From the NCBI GenBank assembly GCA_003990705.1, contig AP018321.1, positions 29,476 through 93,475 of the forward strand: DNA of 64,000 nucleotides, read 5' to 3'. The stretch comes from Nostoc sp. HK-01. Lineage in GTDB: Bacteria > Cyanobacteriota > Cyanobacteriia > Cyanobacteriales > Nostocaceae. The notes under the pieces are model-generated. The model was given only the letters and a program-made list of their open reading frames with translations. It was not told the origin of the DNA and ran no database searches. Within the stretch, counting starts at the first letter, position 1. Each line of letters starts with the position of its first letter. Position numbers and translations under genes: made by a program. Positions 26,137 through 36,849 of this stretch are shown here, piece after piece.

Positions 26137-26166
26137 TTGATTAACTTTTGTAAAGCAGTGTAAATT
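26137..26166 (+). promoter_or_regulatory. candidate psbA promoter
   Basis: TTGATT (26137) and TAAATT (26161) are separated by 18 bp, about 65 bp before the start codon, leaving a leader of about 55 bases, typical for cyanobacterial psbA genes. By-eye call. Confidence 0.45.
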
Positions 26167-26196
26167 ACTATCACAGGCAAAAACAAAAACGCCTGA

Positions 26197-27312
<1,116 letters not shown>

Positions 27313-27340
27313 TCAGTAATTAAGTCAAATAAAATCAAAG

Positions 27341-27367
27341 GCGCTCTCCAAAAGGGGGGCGCTTTTT
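27341..27367 (+). terminator. psbA intrinsic terminator
   Basis: GCGCTCTCC (27341-27349), loop AAAA, GGGGGGCGC (27354-27362) pair over nine positions with two G-U pairs, followed by TTTTT. Confidence 0.85.
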
Positions 27368-27412
27368 AGTGTCAAATGTGCGATCGCATACTTGCCCTCC
27401 AGAGTAGGGTAA

Positions 27413-27883
27413 CTACTGTCCTGATGTCCAACTTCGTAGTTTAGTTAGTGCAGGTTTAGAAGGTGTGGACAAATTGAGTCGGTATTGGAATATTGGGACA
27501 TAGGAACCATTACCCTCGCGGACGGTAACGAGAAAGGCTGTTTTATTGCGTGGGTCTTTGCTGATTTTATCGATGTAACCAGACTGTATTTGTTTTATGT
27601 TTAAAGGTTTTACTTGTTTAAATCCTGGTTTTGAAATACAAACAATAGTACTTCCATCTTGATACCTACCTGAGTAAAACCAATATGTTTGCCCTTTGGT
27701 TTGAAATTCGGATTTATAGAAAATAGTAAACCTGTCAAATTCATTTAATTGCTGATTTTGTTTACAGTTATTGTCAATGTATATTTCTTGAGCAACAGTT
27801 GGAGGACTGGAGAATAAACCCAGTATTAAACTCAGACTAAGTCCACAGAAGAGTGTTGTTTTAGACATAAATTTATTAATCAA
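27413..27883 (-). CDS. secreted hypothetical protein
   Basis: 156 residues with a signal peptide (LFCGLSLSLILGLFSSPPTVAQ, cleavage probably after AQ). The mature part has two cysteines and the patterns YWFYSGRYQDGSTIVCISK and VTVREGNGSYVPIFQYRL, common to small secreted cyanobacterial proteins of unknown function. The start may be the inner methionine (MSKTTLF, 27868). Convergent with psbA. Confidence 0.55.
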   Translation of the reverse strand: MINKFMSKTTLFCGLSLSLILGLFSSPPTVAQEIYIDNNCKQNQQLNEFDRFTIFYKSEFQTKGQTYWFYSGRYQDGSTIVCISKPGFKQVKPLNIKQIQSGYIDKISKDPRNKTAFLVTVREGNGSYVPIFQYRLNLSTPSKPALTKLRSWTSGQ

Positions 27884-28110
27884 AAGTTTCCTCGCTTGAA
27901 TGATAAGCGATCGCTGAGAAATTTTCTTCTAAGAATGGGAGTGGGCGATCGCTTAATACCTAAAATGATGCCTAGGAGTGCAAGCTCATTTTTATTGATT
28001 TAGTCAATTTGAAAACAACACAGCTATAAAAGTTCTCTCGTAACATTCAACATTCATTCTTCTGTGATTTGCATTCCAAAACACAAATCAACCAAGCGCG
28101 ATAATGCCTA

Positions 28111-28995
28111 ATGGTACGAGAACAGAAGCATGAAAGCGTGAATACAAAACTCCTCATTTCTCCTCAAGAACTCATGTCTTTGTTAGCCCAAAAGTCATCA
28201 CAGGCGGTCATTATCGATACGCGAAGTCCAGAAGATTATACTATTTCTCATATTCCTAAATCCATCAATATTAGAGATTTTTTTACCTATCTTTTAGAGA
28301 ATTCCTCCCCAGTAGGATTAAAAAAATTGCAAGAGTATTTTGCACAAATTATGAGCAAACTGGGAATATCGGGTGCAGAACGGTTAATTGTTTATGAAGA
28401 TACTTTAAATAAAGGTTATGGTCAATCTTGTCGAGCAGCTTTCTTATTAAATTATTTGGGTTGCGCTCAGGTATCTATTTTACATGGAGGATATAGAGCA
28501 TGGCTCAGGGCGGGATTACCTGTAACTGATGAAGTACCATTACGTGAAAGCAGCATATTTAGATTGCATCCCAATGCTGAGATGATGGTGACTACCGCCG
28601 AGATGTTGCAAGCAATTGACAATCCAGCAATTATTAAATTAGATGTGCGCGATCGCCCTGAATGGCTTGGGTTGAGTTCTTCGCCCTACGCAGTTGATTT
28701 TTGTCCTCGCAAAGGTAGAATTCCTAACGCTGTATGGTTAGAATGGCATCGGCTCATGAATTCTGAATCGGAAATCTCCATGTTTCGCTCAAAAGCGGCA
28801 ATCTTAGAAATTTGTCAGTCAGTAGGTATTACTTCAGAGTCCATTGTGTACATCTATTGTTTTAAAGGTTCTAGAGCAGCGAATACTCTGATTGCTCTGC
28901 AAGTGGCAGGAATTGATGCCAGAAATTATTTTGGCTCTTGGAATGAATGGTCTCGTGAATTCTCACTACCGATTGATAGCAGAGTCTTGCAATGA
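28111..28995 (+). CDS. sulfurtransferase with two rhodanese domains
   Basis: 294 residues. The first domain (about 12-140: VIIDTRSPEDYTISHIPKSI...ILHGGYRAWLRAGLPV) has the fold but no catalytic cysteine in the usual place. The second (about 160-290) has the active loop CFKGSR starting at C250. This is the layout of thiosulfate or 3-mercaptopyruvate sulfurtransferases, which transfer sulfane sulfur to cyanide or thiols. Substrate cannot be decided from the loop by eye. It may have been near a phosphatase gene now truncated just downstream. Confidence 0.85.
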   Translation: MVREQKHESVNTKLLISPQELMSLLAQKSSQAVIIDTRSPEDYTISHIPKSINIRDFFTYLLENSSPVGLKKLQEYFAQIMSKLGISGAERLIVYEDTLNKGYGQSCRAAFLLNYLGCAQVSILHGGYRAWLRAGLPVTDEVPLRESSIFRLHPNAEMMVTTAEMLQAIDNPAIIKLDVRDRPEWLGLSSSPYAVDFCPRKGRIPNAVWLEWHRLMNSESEISMFRSKAAILEICQSVGITSESIVYIYCFKGSRAANTLIALQVAGIDARNYFGSWNEWSREFSLPIDSRVLQ

Positions 28996-29016
28996 GTTAG
29001 CGATCGCATATCCTAA

Positions 29017-29397
29017 AACTTATTTAATTGGTTGGCTACCAAACAAGGTTTAGATTGGCAGGCTGACTCTAGAGGTTTGGCACTTGAACGCGGTGTAAAC
29101 AATGTGGGGGCAATTTCCCAGTATGCGGCTGAGGCTTTAGCAGTGCGATTGGTGAACCTACCGGATGATGAACGGTTTCCACTGCCAGTAAGTGAGCAAG
29201 ATTTCGAGTCAGCTACTAGAGTTATCGCCCTTGATGAATTAGAACACCGTCCATTGATGAATGAACGCTTTCCCCACTGGGCAGAGACAATCGAATACTG
29301 GCTAGTTCATGATATTGATAAAACCTCGGCTACAGTTGCCCTTGAGCAAATTGAAAAACATATACTGCAACTGATAGAACAACTGACACAAAGTTAG
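29017..29397 (+). pseudogene. low-molecular-weight protein tyrosine phosphatase, 5' end lost
   Basis: The frame reads NLFNWLATKQGLDWQADSRG and then ALERGVNNVGAISQYAAEAL...DESATRVIALDELEHRPLM-like sequence, which is residues 20 onward of the LMW-phosphatase/arsenate reductase family. A TAA lies directly upstream in frame and the catalytic CX5R loop that should precede is absent. The product, if made from the TTG at 29032, would be inactive. Confidence 0.7.
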
Positions 29398-29518
29398 TGG
29401 CGATCGCCCTCCAAAAAATTCTTAGAGGAAAAGTTATCACAAGAGGAGCGATGCCTGTGGCGGTAAACTACGCACCCTTGAAAGACCATACCTTTATTAC
29501 TACAACTAAACTTTAAAA

Positions 29519-30268
29519 CTAGCGAAGCCCACCCGTGATGTACAGCGTTTCGCCAGTGATCCAGGCAGAATCAGAGGAAGCAAGGAAGACAACAGCAGGG
29601 GCGATGTCCTGTGGCTGTCCAATTCGACCTAGTGGTGTTTGCGCTTCCGTCTGTTTGCGACCTTCGCTTTCGGTAATTCCTGCTGTGTGCGTACCTTCTG
29701 TTTCTACCATACCAGGATTGATGCAGTTGACACGGATGTGGCGGGGGCCTAACTCTTTAGCTAAAGACTTCGTGATGGCATCAACAGCTGCTTTGGTTGC
29801 GCTATAGATTGAAGCATTCGGGGGCGCGAGGGTGCTGACGATGGAACTGATATTGATAATGCTGCCGCCTGCCGAGTCGAAGTGTTTTACGGCTTGTTGC
29901 GAGGTGAGGATCAATCCCAGAACATTTATATCGAATTGCTTATGGAAGTGCTGTTCGGTGATGTCTTCGATTGGGGAAAATTCATAAATTCCCGCATTGT
30001 TGACCAAAATATCAACCCTGCCGAATGCTTGCTGTGTTTCTGTAAACAGATGTTCAATCTCTGCTTTTTTGGCAACATTTGCCTGAACTGCGATCGCCTT
30101 TCCACCGACGCTAATAATCTCATCTACTACATGATCAGCCCCTTCTTTGCTAGAGGCGTAATTGACAACCACTGCTGCACCTTCGGCTGCCAGATGTTTG
30201 GCAATCGACGCACCGATGCCTTTAGACGCACCTGTAACAACTGCGACTTTTCCCTCTAGTTTTGTCAT
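29519..30268 (-). CDS. short-chain dehydrogenase/reductase
   Basis: 249 residues from the ATG at 30268 (MTKLEGKVAVVTGASKGIG...); the open frame extends 37 codons further but without SDR sequence. NAD(P)-binding TGASKGIG at about 11-18, NNAG at about 88-91, and the catalytic S-YSATK (Y152-K156 region) are all present, with INPGMVETEG. Classical SDR of the glucose-1-dehydrogenase/3-oxoacyl-ACP reductase type; the substrate is unknown. Stands alone and convergent to its left neighbour. Confidence 0.88.
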   Translation of the reverse strand: MTKLEGKVAVVTGASKGIGASIAKHLAAEGAAVVVNYASSKEGADHVVDEIISVGGKAIAVQANVAKKAEIEHLFTETQQAFGRVDILVNNAGIYEFSPIEDITEQHFHKQFDINVLGLILTSQQAVKHFDSAGGSIINISSIVSTLAPPNASIYSATKAAVDAITKSLAKELGPRHIRVNCINPGMVETEGTHTAGITESEGRKQTEAQTPLGRIGQPQDIAPAVVFLASSDSAWITGETLYITGGLR

Positions 30269-30535
30269 GCCTGCAATCCCTGTAGTTATTGGGTTGAAAA
30301 TATCTTTCCGAAACAGGTGCATTCTTGCAAGAATGCAAGCTCTTAATTTAAGATACCAGTTAACTGAGAGCTTACACACTTCGTTATATCAACGGGTAAC
30401 GATAAAGACAGCCAGAGCGATCGCCTGCCATAAAATTCTTAGAGGATAAACACAAAGCAGCGATGCCGTCTATGCTCTTGTAGGTGGGCATCACACTTAT
30501 TCAATTACCATCACCAGATAGAGTGAGAAAAGGAA

Positions 30536-30557
30536 AACTAATGATAGTTTGAAATGA
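30536..30557 (+). promoter_or_regulatory. shared upstream motif, copy before the DUF4174 gene
   Basis: AACTAATGATAGTTTGAAAT and two more bases match 31142-31163 upstream of the glutathione transferase gene at 20 of 22 positions, at similar distances (25-31 bp) from the start codons. A common regulator or promoter element is likely. Confidence 0.45.
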
Positions 30558-30581
30558 TGGAAAGTTCGTCTCAACCCCGAA

Positions 30582-31070
30582 GTGCATAATTCAGTATTAA
30601 TTGCCCTGACCCTCGGCGCATCTATAGCCCTATCACCAGTCAGCATTGGTGGTACTGTCATTGGTTCAACCCAAGCCATCAAAATGTCTTCATTTAACCT
30701 CAGTTCCCAAAAATGGCAAAACCGCGTGCTATTAGTGTTTGCACCGTCTGTTGATAATCGTGATTACCAACAACAGATGCAGTTATTTAACCAGCACAAA
30801 AACGGTTTTGCAGACCGGGATTTAGTTCTGGTTCAGGTTTTGTCAACAGATAAAAGCTATGCCAACGGACAGTTAATAGATGAATCTTCTGCTGCTAATT
30901 TGCGAAATCGCTTTGGGGTGGATAGACAAAATTTTCGCGTTATTTTGGTAGGCAAAGATGGTGGTGTTAAACGCCAAGACACTACACCAGTCCCAGCGAC
31001 AGAAATATTTGAGCAAATTGACGCTATGCCTATGCGTCAGCAAGAAATGCAACAGCGAGGTAGAAAGTAA
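30582..31070 (+). CDS. DUF4174 family secreted protein
   Basis: 162 residues from GTG 30582. An N-terminal hydrophobic stretch (LIALTLGASIALSPVSIGG) suggests export. The remainder has a thioredoxin-like pattern (NRVLLVFAPSVDNRDYQQQM...FRVILVGKDGGVKRQ) typical of DUF4174 proteins, without a CXXC pair. Function unknown; members are often in stress-related clusters. Confidence 0.65.
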   Translation: MHNSVLIALTLGASIALSPVSIGGTVIGSTQAIKMSSFNLSSQKWQNRVLLVFAPSVDNRDYQQQMQLFNQHKNGFADRDLVLVQVLSTDKSYANGQLIDESSAANLRNRFGVDRQNFRVILVGKDGGVKRQDTTPVPATEIFEQIDAMPMRQQEMQQRGRK

Positions 31071-31141
31071 CTTAAAAATACAAGCGAGTCAAACGCTGCA
31101 TTATACCCAGAGCAAACCACCCGATAGATGAAGATTAGGGG

Positions 31142-31163
31142 AACTGATGATAGTTTGAGATGA
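31142..31163 (+). promoter_or_regulatory. shared upstream motif, copy before the glutathione transferase gene
   Basis: AACTGATGATAGTTTGAGAT plus two bases; see the copy at 30536. It is the only long match I saw between these two upstream regions. Confidence 0.45.
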
Positions 31164-31193
31164 GCAAAAGCAGATAACAAAAAGTAGCTCCCA

Positions 31194-31832
31194 ATGATCA
31201 TTGTCCATCATCTCAACAACTCGCGCTCGCAGCGTGTGCTATGGCTACTTGAAGAATTAGGCATCGAATACGAAATTAAGTACTACGAACGCGACTCAAA
31301 GACGATGCTGGCTCCGACATCGTTGCGAGAAGTTCATCCACTTGGCAAGTCACCAGTAATTACAGATGCAGGGCTGACTGTTGCTGAGTCCGGGGCTATT
31401 ATCCAATATATAGTAGAGCGATACGGCAATGGTCGGCTAATTCCAGAATCCGGTAGTAAAGAGCGTCTGCGTTACACATATTGGCTGCATTACGCCGAAG
31501 GCTCGGCAATGCCACCGCTGGTAATGAATCTCATATTTAACCGTTTTGGGACAGGAGACAGCAGGGCAAACGACGCATTTATTGCGCCCCAAATCAAGCT
31601 TCACTTTGATTACATAGAAGCTGAACTTGGTAAGAGTACGTGGTTTGTAGGCTCAGAATTCACCGCCGCCGATATCCAAATGAGCTTTCCTCTGGAATTA
31701 GTTGCTCTACAAGCCGAACTTATCTCAAACCGACCAAAGATTCAGGAATTTATCGAACGCATCCATGCGCGACCTGCCTACAAACGCGCCCTTGAACGTG
31801 GAGGCAAATACGACTACGCCAACAGCATTTAA
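31194..31832 (+). CDS. glutathione S-transferase
   Basis: 212 residues. N-terminal thioredoxin-fold domain (MIIVHHLNNSRSQRVLWLLEEL..., HPLGKSPVITD, AESGAIIQYI with the conserved E-S glutathione contacts), then an all-helical domain ending FTAADIQMSFPLE. The catalytic residue is probably the serine of NNSRSQR. The close shared motif upstream links it with the DUF4174 gene. Confidence 0.85.
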   Translation: MIIVHHLNNSRSQRVLWLLEELGIEYEIKYYERDSKTMLAPTSLREVHPLGKSPVITDAGLTVAESGAIIQYIVERYGNGRLIPESGSKERLRYTYWLHYAEGSAMPPLVMNLIFNRFGTGDSRANDAFIAPQIKLHFDYIEAELGKSTWFVGSEFTAADIQMSFPLELVALQAELISNRPKIQEFIERIHARPAYKRALERGGKYDYANSI

Positions 31833-31895
31833 TAATTCTCATACAAGAGCGATATCTAAGATAAGCTCCGCTAACGCCTGTCTCCTGAAATTCAA

Positions 31896-31934
31896 GCGTT
31901 CGCGTAGCGTGTCTCCGACACGCTACGCGAACGC
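31896..31934. repeat. 17-bp perfect palindromic hairpin
   Basis: GCGTTCGCGTAGCGTGT, loop CTCCG, and its exact inverse. This CGCTACGCGAACGC type of palindrome is a dispersed repeat in Nostocales; half copies occur at 12591 and 38300. No T-run, so not a clear terminator. Confidence 0.6.
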
Positions 31935-31989
31935 AGAGAGGAACAATTAGTTACCAAAAGAGGCGCGAGGAAAGCGACGGTAAACTGCT

Positions 31990-33375
31990 TTAGTAGAGTA
32001 TGACACCTCGGTTTAAAGCACTAACAAAACTGGCATAGTCATACTCAACTTGAGTGGCATAGTCTAAGGCAAAGTTGACAATCTCATTTTTAAATGCAGA
32101 AGTGTTACTACCCACAACATCAGTGACTTCTTTATCCACACTGTAAGAAACAATTGCACTATTGTAATCTTTGTCAGAGATAGCATGGTTTTTAGCTACC
32201 ACTTTCCCGGCATATCCCATTGCATCCAGGAATTTTGATTTGCTTGTGAGCAACTTGTAATCAAAATCCTCTTGGTAGGGCGATTTCTCACGTAGAAAGA
32301 AAAAGAGATTGTTGACTGTAGTGTAGCCAACCAAAGGATCAGTGTTGGCAAGCATCGCTTTCGTGGCAATGCTCACTCTTGCACCTTGATGGTTACTATA
32401 AACAGAACTTGGCAACAACTCTGGCGCAGCTATGGCTACGGCGCTACTAGTTTCTTGCTTCATTTCTAAAATCACATCGTCACTAGTTGCAGAAGTTGGG
32501 CCTTCAATTAGCAAGTAATATCGATATCTGCCGAGGCTACCAGTTCCTGAGCCTAATTTGAGACGAATATCTTTGACAGTGTAATAACTATTGCTGTAAC
32601 GCTTACTACTAGCAATGGAAGTAATGTAGCTACTCATCCCAGCAGTAATAGCTGAATAGGTACTGCTAGATAAAGGTTGAAGTTCAGAAGTGGTCTGGAA
32701 GAGGCGATCGCCACTAGTATTAATTAGCGTGTACTTGCTTAAAAAGTTAGAACGACTGTTGGCGGCAGTCTTTTGAATTAAATCGTTAACAACACCATTT
32801 GTATTACTCGATTCTAAACGATAAGATAACTCGTCATTGGTTCCCTTAAAATCCCCCATTTTGTTGAGGTAAGTATCCAAAAAATTCCGTACAACATCCT
32901 GAGCATCATTGGAACTCAGTCCATTTTCTTTCGCCGCCAAAAGAATTGAAACCGCCATCCGGCGTAAATCCCAGACGTAGGGGCCGAGATAACCTTCATC
33001 AAAATCGCTGGTATCAAAGACATTGTTACCATTGGCATCCCTCATCCCCCCAAGATTTTGTAGGTGCATATCACCTTCTAACCAAATAGCTCTTGTTGAA
33101 GAATTGACAAATGCGGAACTTGGGAGTGTTTGCATATCACTATAGAAGATGTGAGCAGTCCCTCTATAAAAGGCGAAAGGACTAACTGCCATCTTTTGCA
33201 TTTTTGTCGCTAGTTCTTGCGGCAATTGTGAGGCAAAGGGATGATTATATTGATAGATTTGATTTTCTATCCAACTTGAACGGGAAAATGCAGCTTGAGT
33301 CTGGGATGGAAATCCTAAAATTATAACTGCAAAGACTAAAACTGCGATTACTGTGAGTTTTTTTAACCTAAACAT
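31990..33375 (-). CDS. DUF2252 family protein, exported
   Basis: 461 residues with a signal peptide (VIAVLVFAVIILGFPSQTQAA). The DUF2252 core is clear: FYRGTAHIFYSDM near 80, IWLEGDMHLQNLGGMRDANG near 105, and DTSDFDEGYLGPYVWDLRRM near 128; DFDE and GDxHxxN resemble phosphotransferase (kinase-like) motifs. Function unknown. Stands alone. Confidence 0.75.
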   Translation of the reverse strand: MFRLKKLTVIAVLVFAVIILGFPSQTQAAFSRSSWIENQIYQYNHPFASQLPQELATKMQKMAVSPFAFYRGTAHIFYSDMQTLPSSAFVNSSTRAIWLEGDMHLQNLGGMRDANGNNVFDTSDFDEGYLGPYVWDLRRMAVSILLAAKENGLSSNDAQDVVRNFLDTYLNKMGDFKGTNDELSYRLESSNTNGVVNDLIQKTAANSRSNFLSKYTLINTSGDRLFQTTSELQPLSSSTYSAITAGMSSYITSIASSKRYSNSYYTVKDIRLKLGSGTGSLGRYRYYLLIEGPTSATSDDVILEMKQETSSAVAIAAPELLPSSVYSNHQGARVSIATKAMLANTDPLVGYTTVNNLFFFLREKSPYQEDFDYKLLTSKSKFLDAMGYAGKVVAKNHAISDKDYNSAIVSYSVDKEVTDVVGSNTSAFKNEIVNFALDYATQVEYDYASFVSALNRGVILY

Positions 33376-33532
33376 AATAGAACACTAAACTTTAAAGTTA
33401 TGTTTATCCTGAAAATAATTATAGGAGTAATCGTTTCTGTAATTCTGAGAAAATACCTCGATCATTCTGAGAAAATGATGTGTCTTACTCCAAAGAAAAT
33501 CTAGAGTATACTATCTAGAATCCTGTCAGAAC

Positions 33533-33913
33533 TTAACTTTTCACTTTTCTATTTGTTTGATTTTCCAATAATAAGACTGTTATCGCACCTATGGTATAAG
33601 CAATTATGTCTTTCCCATCAAATGTACTTCCTAATGCAATAGCCAGAATTTTATACTTTTGTAATCCTAAAATCTTGACAAAATTAAAATATTGGAAAAT
33701 CTCGATAGTGCAAGAAAATGCAAAAACTGCTGAAATAACAATGTATGAATGTATCTTCAAAAAAGTTTTGACAAAACAATAAATTAGGATAACTACTAAA
33801 ACATCGCCGATAAAAGGACGGATAAAACTTTCATTGACAAAAATAGCAATAAATACTTCTATTGAAAATAGTATGGCTGTGAAGTAAAAATACTTTTTAT
33901 TGAGAGTAAACAT
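33533..33913 (-). CDS. DUF2809 family membrane protein
   Basis: 126 residues with four hydrophobic helices and the family signature GSTFDGKDIIAY near 100, preceded by EIFQYF. Small integral membrane proteins of unknown function. Confidence 0.7.
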   Translation of the reverse strand: MFTLNKKYFYFTAILFSIEVFIAIFVNESFIRPFIGDVLVVILIYCFVKTFLKIHSYIVISAVFAFSCTIEIFQYFNFVKILGLQKYKILAIALGSTFDGKDIIAYTIGAITVLLLENQTNRKVKS

Positions 33914-34049
33914 GAGAATAGATAGCGTTTAAGAAACACTTGTTTGACTATGACACATAATATTGGCATCACCATGCCAAAACGGGTTGCATTATACGCT
34001 AAGTTTGCCCTTAACGTTGGCACAGCCATCGCTATTCTCCATAATTTAC

Positions 34050-34073
34050 TATATAGTACATAAATACTATATA
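34050..34073. promoter_or_regulatory. inverted repeat upstream of the RecD-like gene
   Basis: TATATAGT (34050-34057) and ACTATATA (34066-34073) with an 8-bp spacer, about 65 bp before the start codon; a possible operator. Confidence 0.4.
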
Positions 34074-34136
34074 AAGCTAACTCGATTACTTCTAAAACAC
34101 TATCGAGTGTAATGGCTGCGCCGTTTGTTGAAAGTG

Positions 34137-36380
34137 ATGTCCACCACGCCCCTACCAAGCCAACAGCAAGTTAACGCTACTCCCAAACATGAATCAATTA
34201 CGGGAGTGGTAGAACGTCTGACCTATTATTCTCAAGAGTCAGGTTATACCGTGGCGCGGTTACAACGCCCTGGTGCAAAGGAACTAACTACAATTACTGG
34301 CAGCTTTGCAGATATCCAACCAGGACAAACGCTGCAATTAACTGGCTTTTGGCGCGAACATCCCCAGTATGGTTTACAGTTTCAAGTTGTTAATTATAAA
34401 GAAACCAAACCTGCCACCCTCACAGGCATTGAAAAGTATTTAGGTAGTGGTCTAATTAAAGGTGTGGGGCCAGTCACAGCCAAACGCATTGTTACTCACT
34501 TTGGGATAGAGACTTTAGAGATTATTGGAACCCAAATCGAACGACTAATTGAAGTCAACGGCATTGCCAAAAAACGCATCAAGTTAATCAAAAACGCTTG
34601 GGAAACCCAAAAAGCCATCAAAGAAGTGATGGTATTTCTGCAAAGCCACGGCGTTTCTACAACATACGCAGTTAAAATTTACAAGCAATATGGGGATAAA
34701 TCCATAGATACAGTTACTCATAATCCTTACCAGTTAGCAGCAGATATCTATGGTATTGGTTTTTTAACTGCTGATAAGATTGCCCGTAATTTAGGCGTTC
34801 CCGCAGATTCCCAGTTTCGTTACTGTGCTGGGATGACCCATGTATTAAGTGAAGCCGCAGAAGATGGGCATTGCTACTTGCCACAGACTGAACTGATTGA
34901 GAAAGTAATCAAACTGCTCACTACTGCTGACCATCAACCAAAAGAAGATGCCATCACTCAAACTATCAAAGATATGGCGCTCAAAGATGAGCTAATTAGA
35001 GAACGTGATGCTGATAAAACTCTCAATTGCTACAAGCCGACTTACTTCCACACCGAACAAAACTTAGCCCAATTAGTACGCGAACGGCTCACCCACCCCA
35101 CCAATCCTGATATTCCCCGCGTCCGCGCTTGGTTGGAGCGTTTTAGCAGTAGCCGCAAAGTGGCACTATCAACCGAACAGCAACAAGCCGTAGAAGTTGC
35201 AGCTTACTCTAGATTCACCGTCATTACTGGTGGCCCTGGTGTGGGCAAAACTTTTACCACTCACACCATTGTTTCCTTGTGGAAGGCAATGGGTAAATCA
35301 ATTGCCCTGGCTGCACCAACTGGACGCGCTGCCCAAAGATTAGGCGAGATGACTGGGCTAGAAGCGAAAACCATTCATCGCCTACTGGAATTTGACCCCA
35401 AGACGCGCAGTTTTAAACGCGATCGCACTAACCCCTTACCCCATAGTGCCATTATTGTCGATGAAGCTAGTATGCTTGATTTGTTTCTGGCATATTCGTT
35501 GGTTGAAGCAGTTGCCGAAAATGCCCAACTATTGTTGGTGGGAGATATCGACCAATTACCATCGGTAGGTGCGGGTAACGTGCTGGCTGATTTGATTAAT
35601 TCGAGAAAAGTACCTGTAGTCAGACTTACCCAAGTATTTCGCCAAGCTGCTACTAGCAAAATTATTACCGCCGCCCACCAAATTAACCGGGGGCAGTATC
35701 CCCATATTGAATCAATTTCTAATACACCTCAATCTGATTGTCTGTGGCATGGTGGAGGGTTTGAGCCAGAACATGGTGTACAGGCAATTAGTGAGTTGAT
35801 AGCTGATTTCATTCCAGGGCTTGGTTTTCATCCTGCGACTGATGTACAAGTGCTTTCCCCCATGTCACGGGGATTAGTCGGTACACGCAATCTCAATAAT
35901 GTACTGCAACAGTTAATTAATCCACCTAGCCCTGAAAAAATTGAAGTAACCAGGGGTGGAACGATTTTTAGAACAGGCGATCGCATTATCCAACTCACTA
36001 ACGACTACCAACGGGAAGTATTTAATGGCGATGTGGGATTTATTAGCACAATTGATACTGAGGAACAGGAAGTCATCGTCCAGTATCAAGAGCGTGAAGT
36101 TACTTATGATTATGCTGACATGAATGAGCTTGCTTTAGCCTGGAGCGTGAGTATACATAAGTCGCAAGGGTCGGAATACTCAGTAGTAATTTTGCCTTTG
36201 TATACGCAACATTACATGATGCTGATTCGGAATTTACTGTATACGGGGTTAACCCGTGCTAAGAAACTGGCGATTATTATTGGCAGCCAGAAAGCAATAA
36301 GTATGTGCGTCCGTTCTAAAAAGTCCCAGGAGCGATATACCCGATTGCAAGAGAGGTTAATTCAAGCAGCCTTACAATAA
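34137..36380 (+). CDS. RecD2-like DNA helicase
   Basis: About 747 residues from ATG 34137 (MSTTPLPSQQ...). N-terminal OB-like region (GVVERLTYYSQESGYTVARL), helix-hairpin-helix repeats (GIEKYLGSGLIKGVGPVTAK, IAKKRIKLIKNAW), then the superfamily 1B helicase: Walker A GGPGVGKTFT near 370, VDEASMLD, GDIDQLPSVGAG, LTQVFRQ, and the final VSIHKSQGSEY...LLYTGLTRAK. This is the stand-alone RecD2 type rather than the RecBCD subunit. RecD2 helicases act in repair and replication restart; plasmid-borne ones also resemble TraA-type relaxase helicases, but no relaxase domain is present. Confidence 0.9.
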   Translation: MSTTPLPSQQQVNATPKHESITGVVERLTYYSQESGYTVARLQRPGAKELTTITGSFADIQPGQTLQLTGFWREHPQYGLQFQVVNYKETKPATLTGIEKYLGSGLIKGVGPVTAKRIVTHFGIETLEIIGTQIERLIEVNGIAKKRIKLIKNAWETQKAIKEVMVFLQSHGVSTTYAVKIYKQYGDKSIDTVTHNPYQLAADIYGIGFLTADKIARNLGVPADSQFRYCAGMTHVLSEAAEDGHCYLPQTELIEKVIKLLTTADHQPKEDAITQTIKDMALKDELIRERDADKTLNCYKPTYFHTEQNLAQLVRERLTHPTNPDIPRVRAWLERFSSSRKVALSTEQQQAVEVAAYSRFTVITGGPGVGKTFTTHTIVSLWKAMGKSIALAAPTGRAAQRLGEMTGLEAKTIHRLLEFDPKTRSFKRDRTNPLPHSAIIVDEASMLDLFLAYSLVEAVAENAQLLLVGDIDQLPSVGAGNVLADLINSRKVPVVRLTQVFRQAATSKIITAAHQINRGQYPHIESISNTPQSDCLWHGGGFEPEHGVQAISELIADFIPGLGFHPATDVQVLSPMSRGLVGTRNLNNVLQQLINPPSPEKIEVTRGGTIFRTGDRIIQLTNDYQREVFNGDVGFISTIDTEEQEVIVQYQEREVTYDYADMNELALAWSVSIHKSQGSEYSVVILPLYTQHYMMLIRNLLYTGLTRAKKLAIIIGSQKAISMCVRSKKSQERYTRLQERLIQAALQ

Positions 36381-36462
36381 TTGCGCTCCCACTCTTGAGA
36401 CACTGCAACTATACCTGAGTGAGAAAAAGCGATGGTCTACGACCGACCATAGACCTACTTTG

Positions 36463-36849
36463 CTACACCCCACTGTAGCTGATCGCCGTTGATTCTGATA
36501 ACAATCCCGACATATCCAAAACACGCTGTGACCACAAGCTAACTTCAGTATGAACTTGAGTTAAAGCTGTAGCATCAGACCTAATTTTTTCCCAGTTAAA
36601 TAGCCAACGTGTTAGAGTCCGTCCCAAATCCACTATCTCAGATGCTTGGTCAATGTCTATTTGCACCATATTAGGAACAGTCCACTCGATAAAATACAAG
36701 CTTTCTTTAAAAAGACTGGCTACTACATCTTCAGGCGTTACATCGTCACAAAAAGATTTAATTCGGGCTAAATTTGTAGCTAAGTGACCCAAGCGAGTAG
36801 GGATATTATATTGCAGGAAGCGTTCTTGTTTTTTAGTCCAATCAGTCAT
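36463..36849 (-). CDS. partner protein of DUF5674 gene, pair 1
   Basis: 128 residues, helical (MTDWTKKQERFLQYNIPTRL...), ending LWSQRVLDMSGLLSESTAI. It is homologous to 46373-46732, sharing LA-xx-LARIKS/C, LLFVN-like hydrophobic positions and the ending WS-RVL-MSGLLS. In both places it directly follows a DUF5674 gene with a 4-bp overlap, so the two proteins probably work as a pair. No known family name. Confidence 0.6.
   Translation of the reverse strand: MTDWTKKQERFLQYNIPTRLGHLATNLARIKSFCDDVTPEDVVASLFKESLYFIEWTVPNMVQIDIDQASEIVDLGRTLTRWLFNWEKIRSDATALTQVHTEVSLWSQRVLDMSGLLSESTAISYSGV

Noticed and set aside
31896..31934. Long hairpin as a terminator for the glutathione transferase gene.
   Set aside because: There is no T-run on either side and the sequence is a known type of dispersed palindrome in Nostocales.
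33859..34158. 99-codon minus-strand frame upstream of the RecD-like gene.
   Set aside because: It overlaps the start of the DUF2809 gene and the RecD promoter region and has no protein-like pattern.
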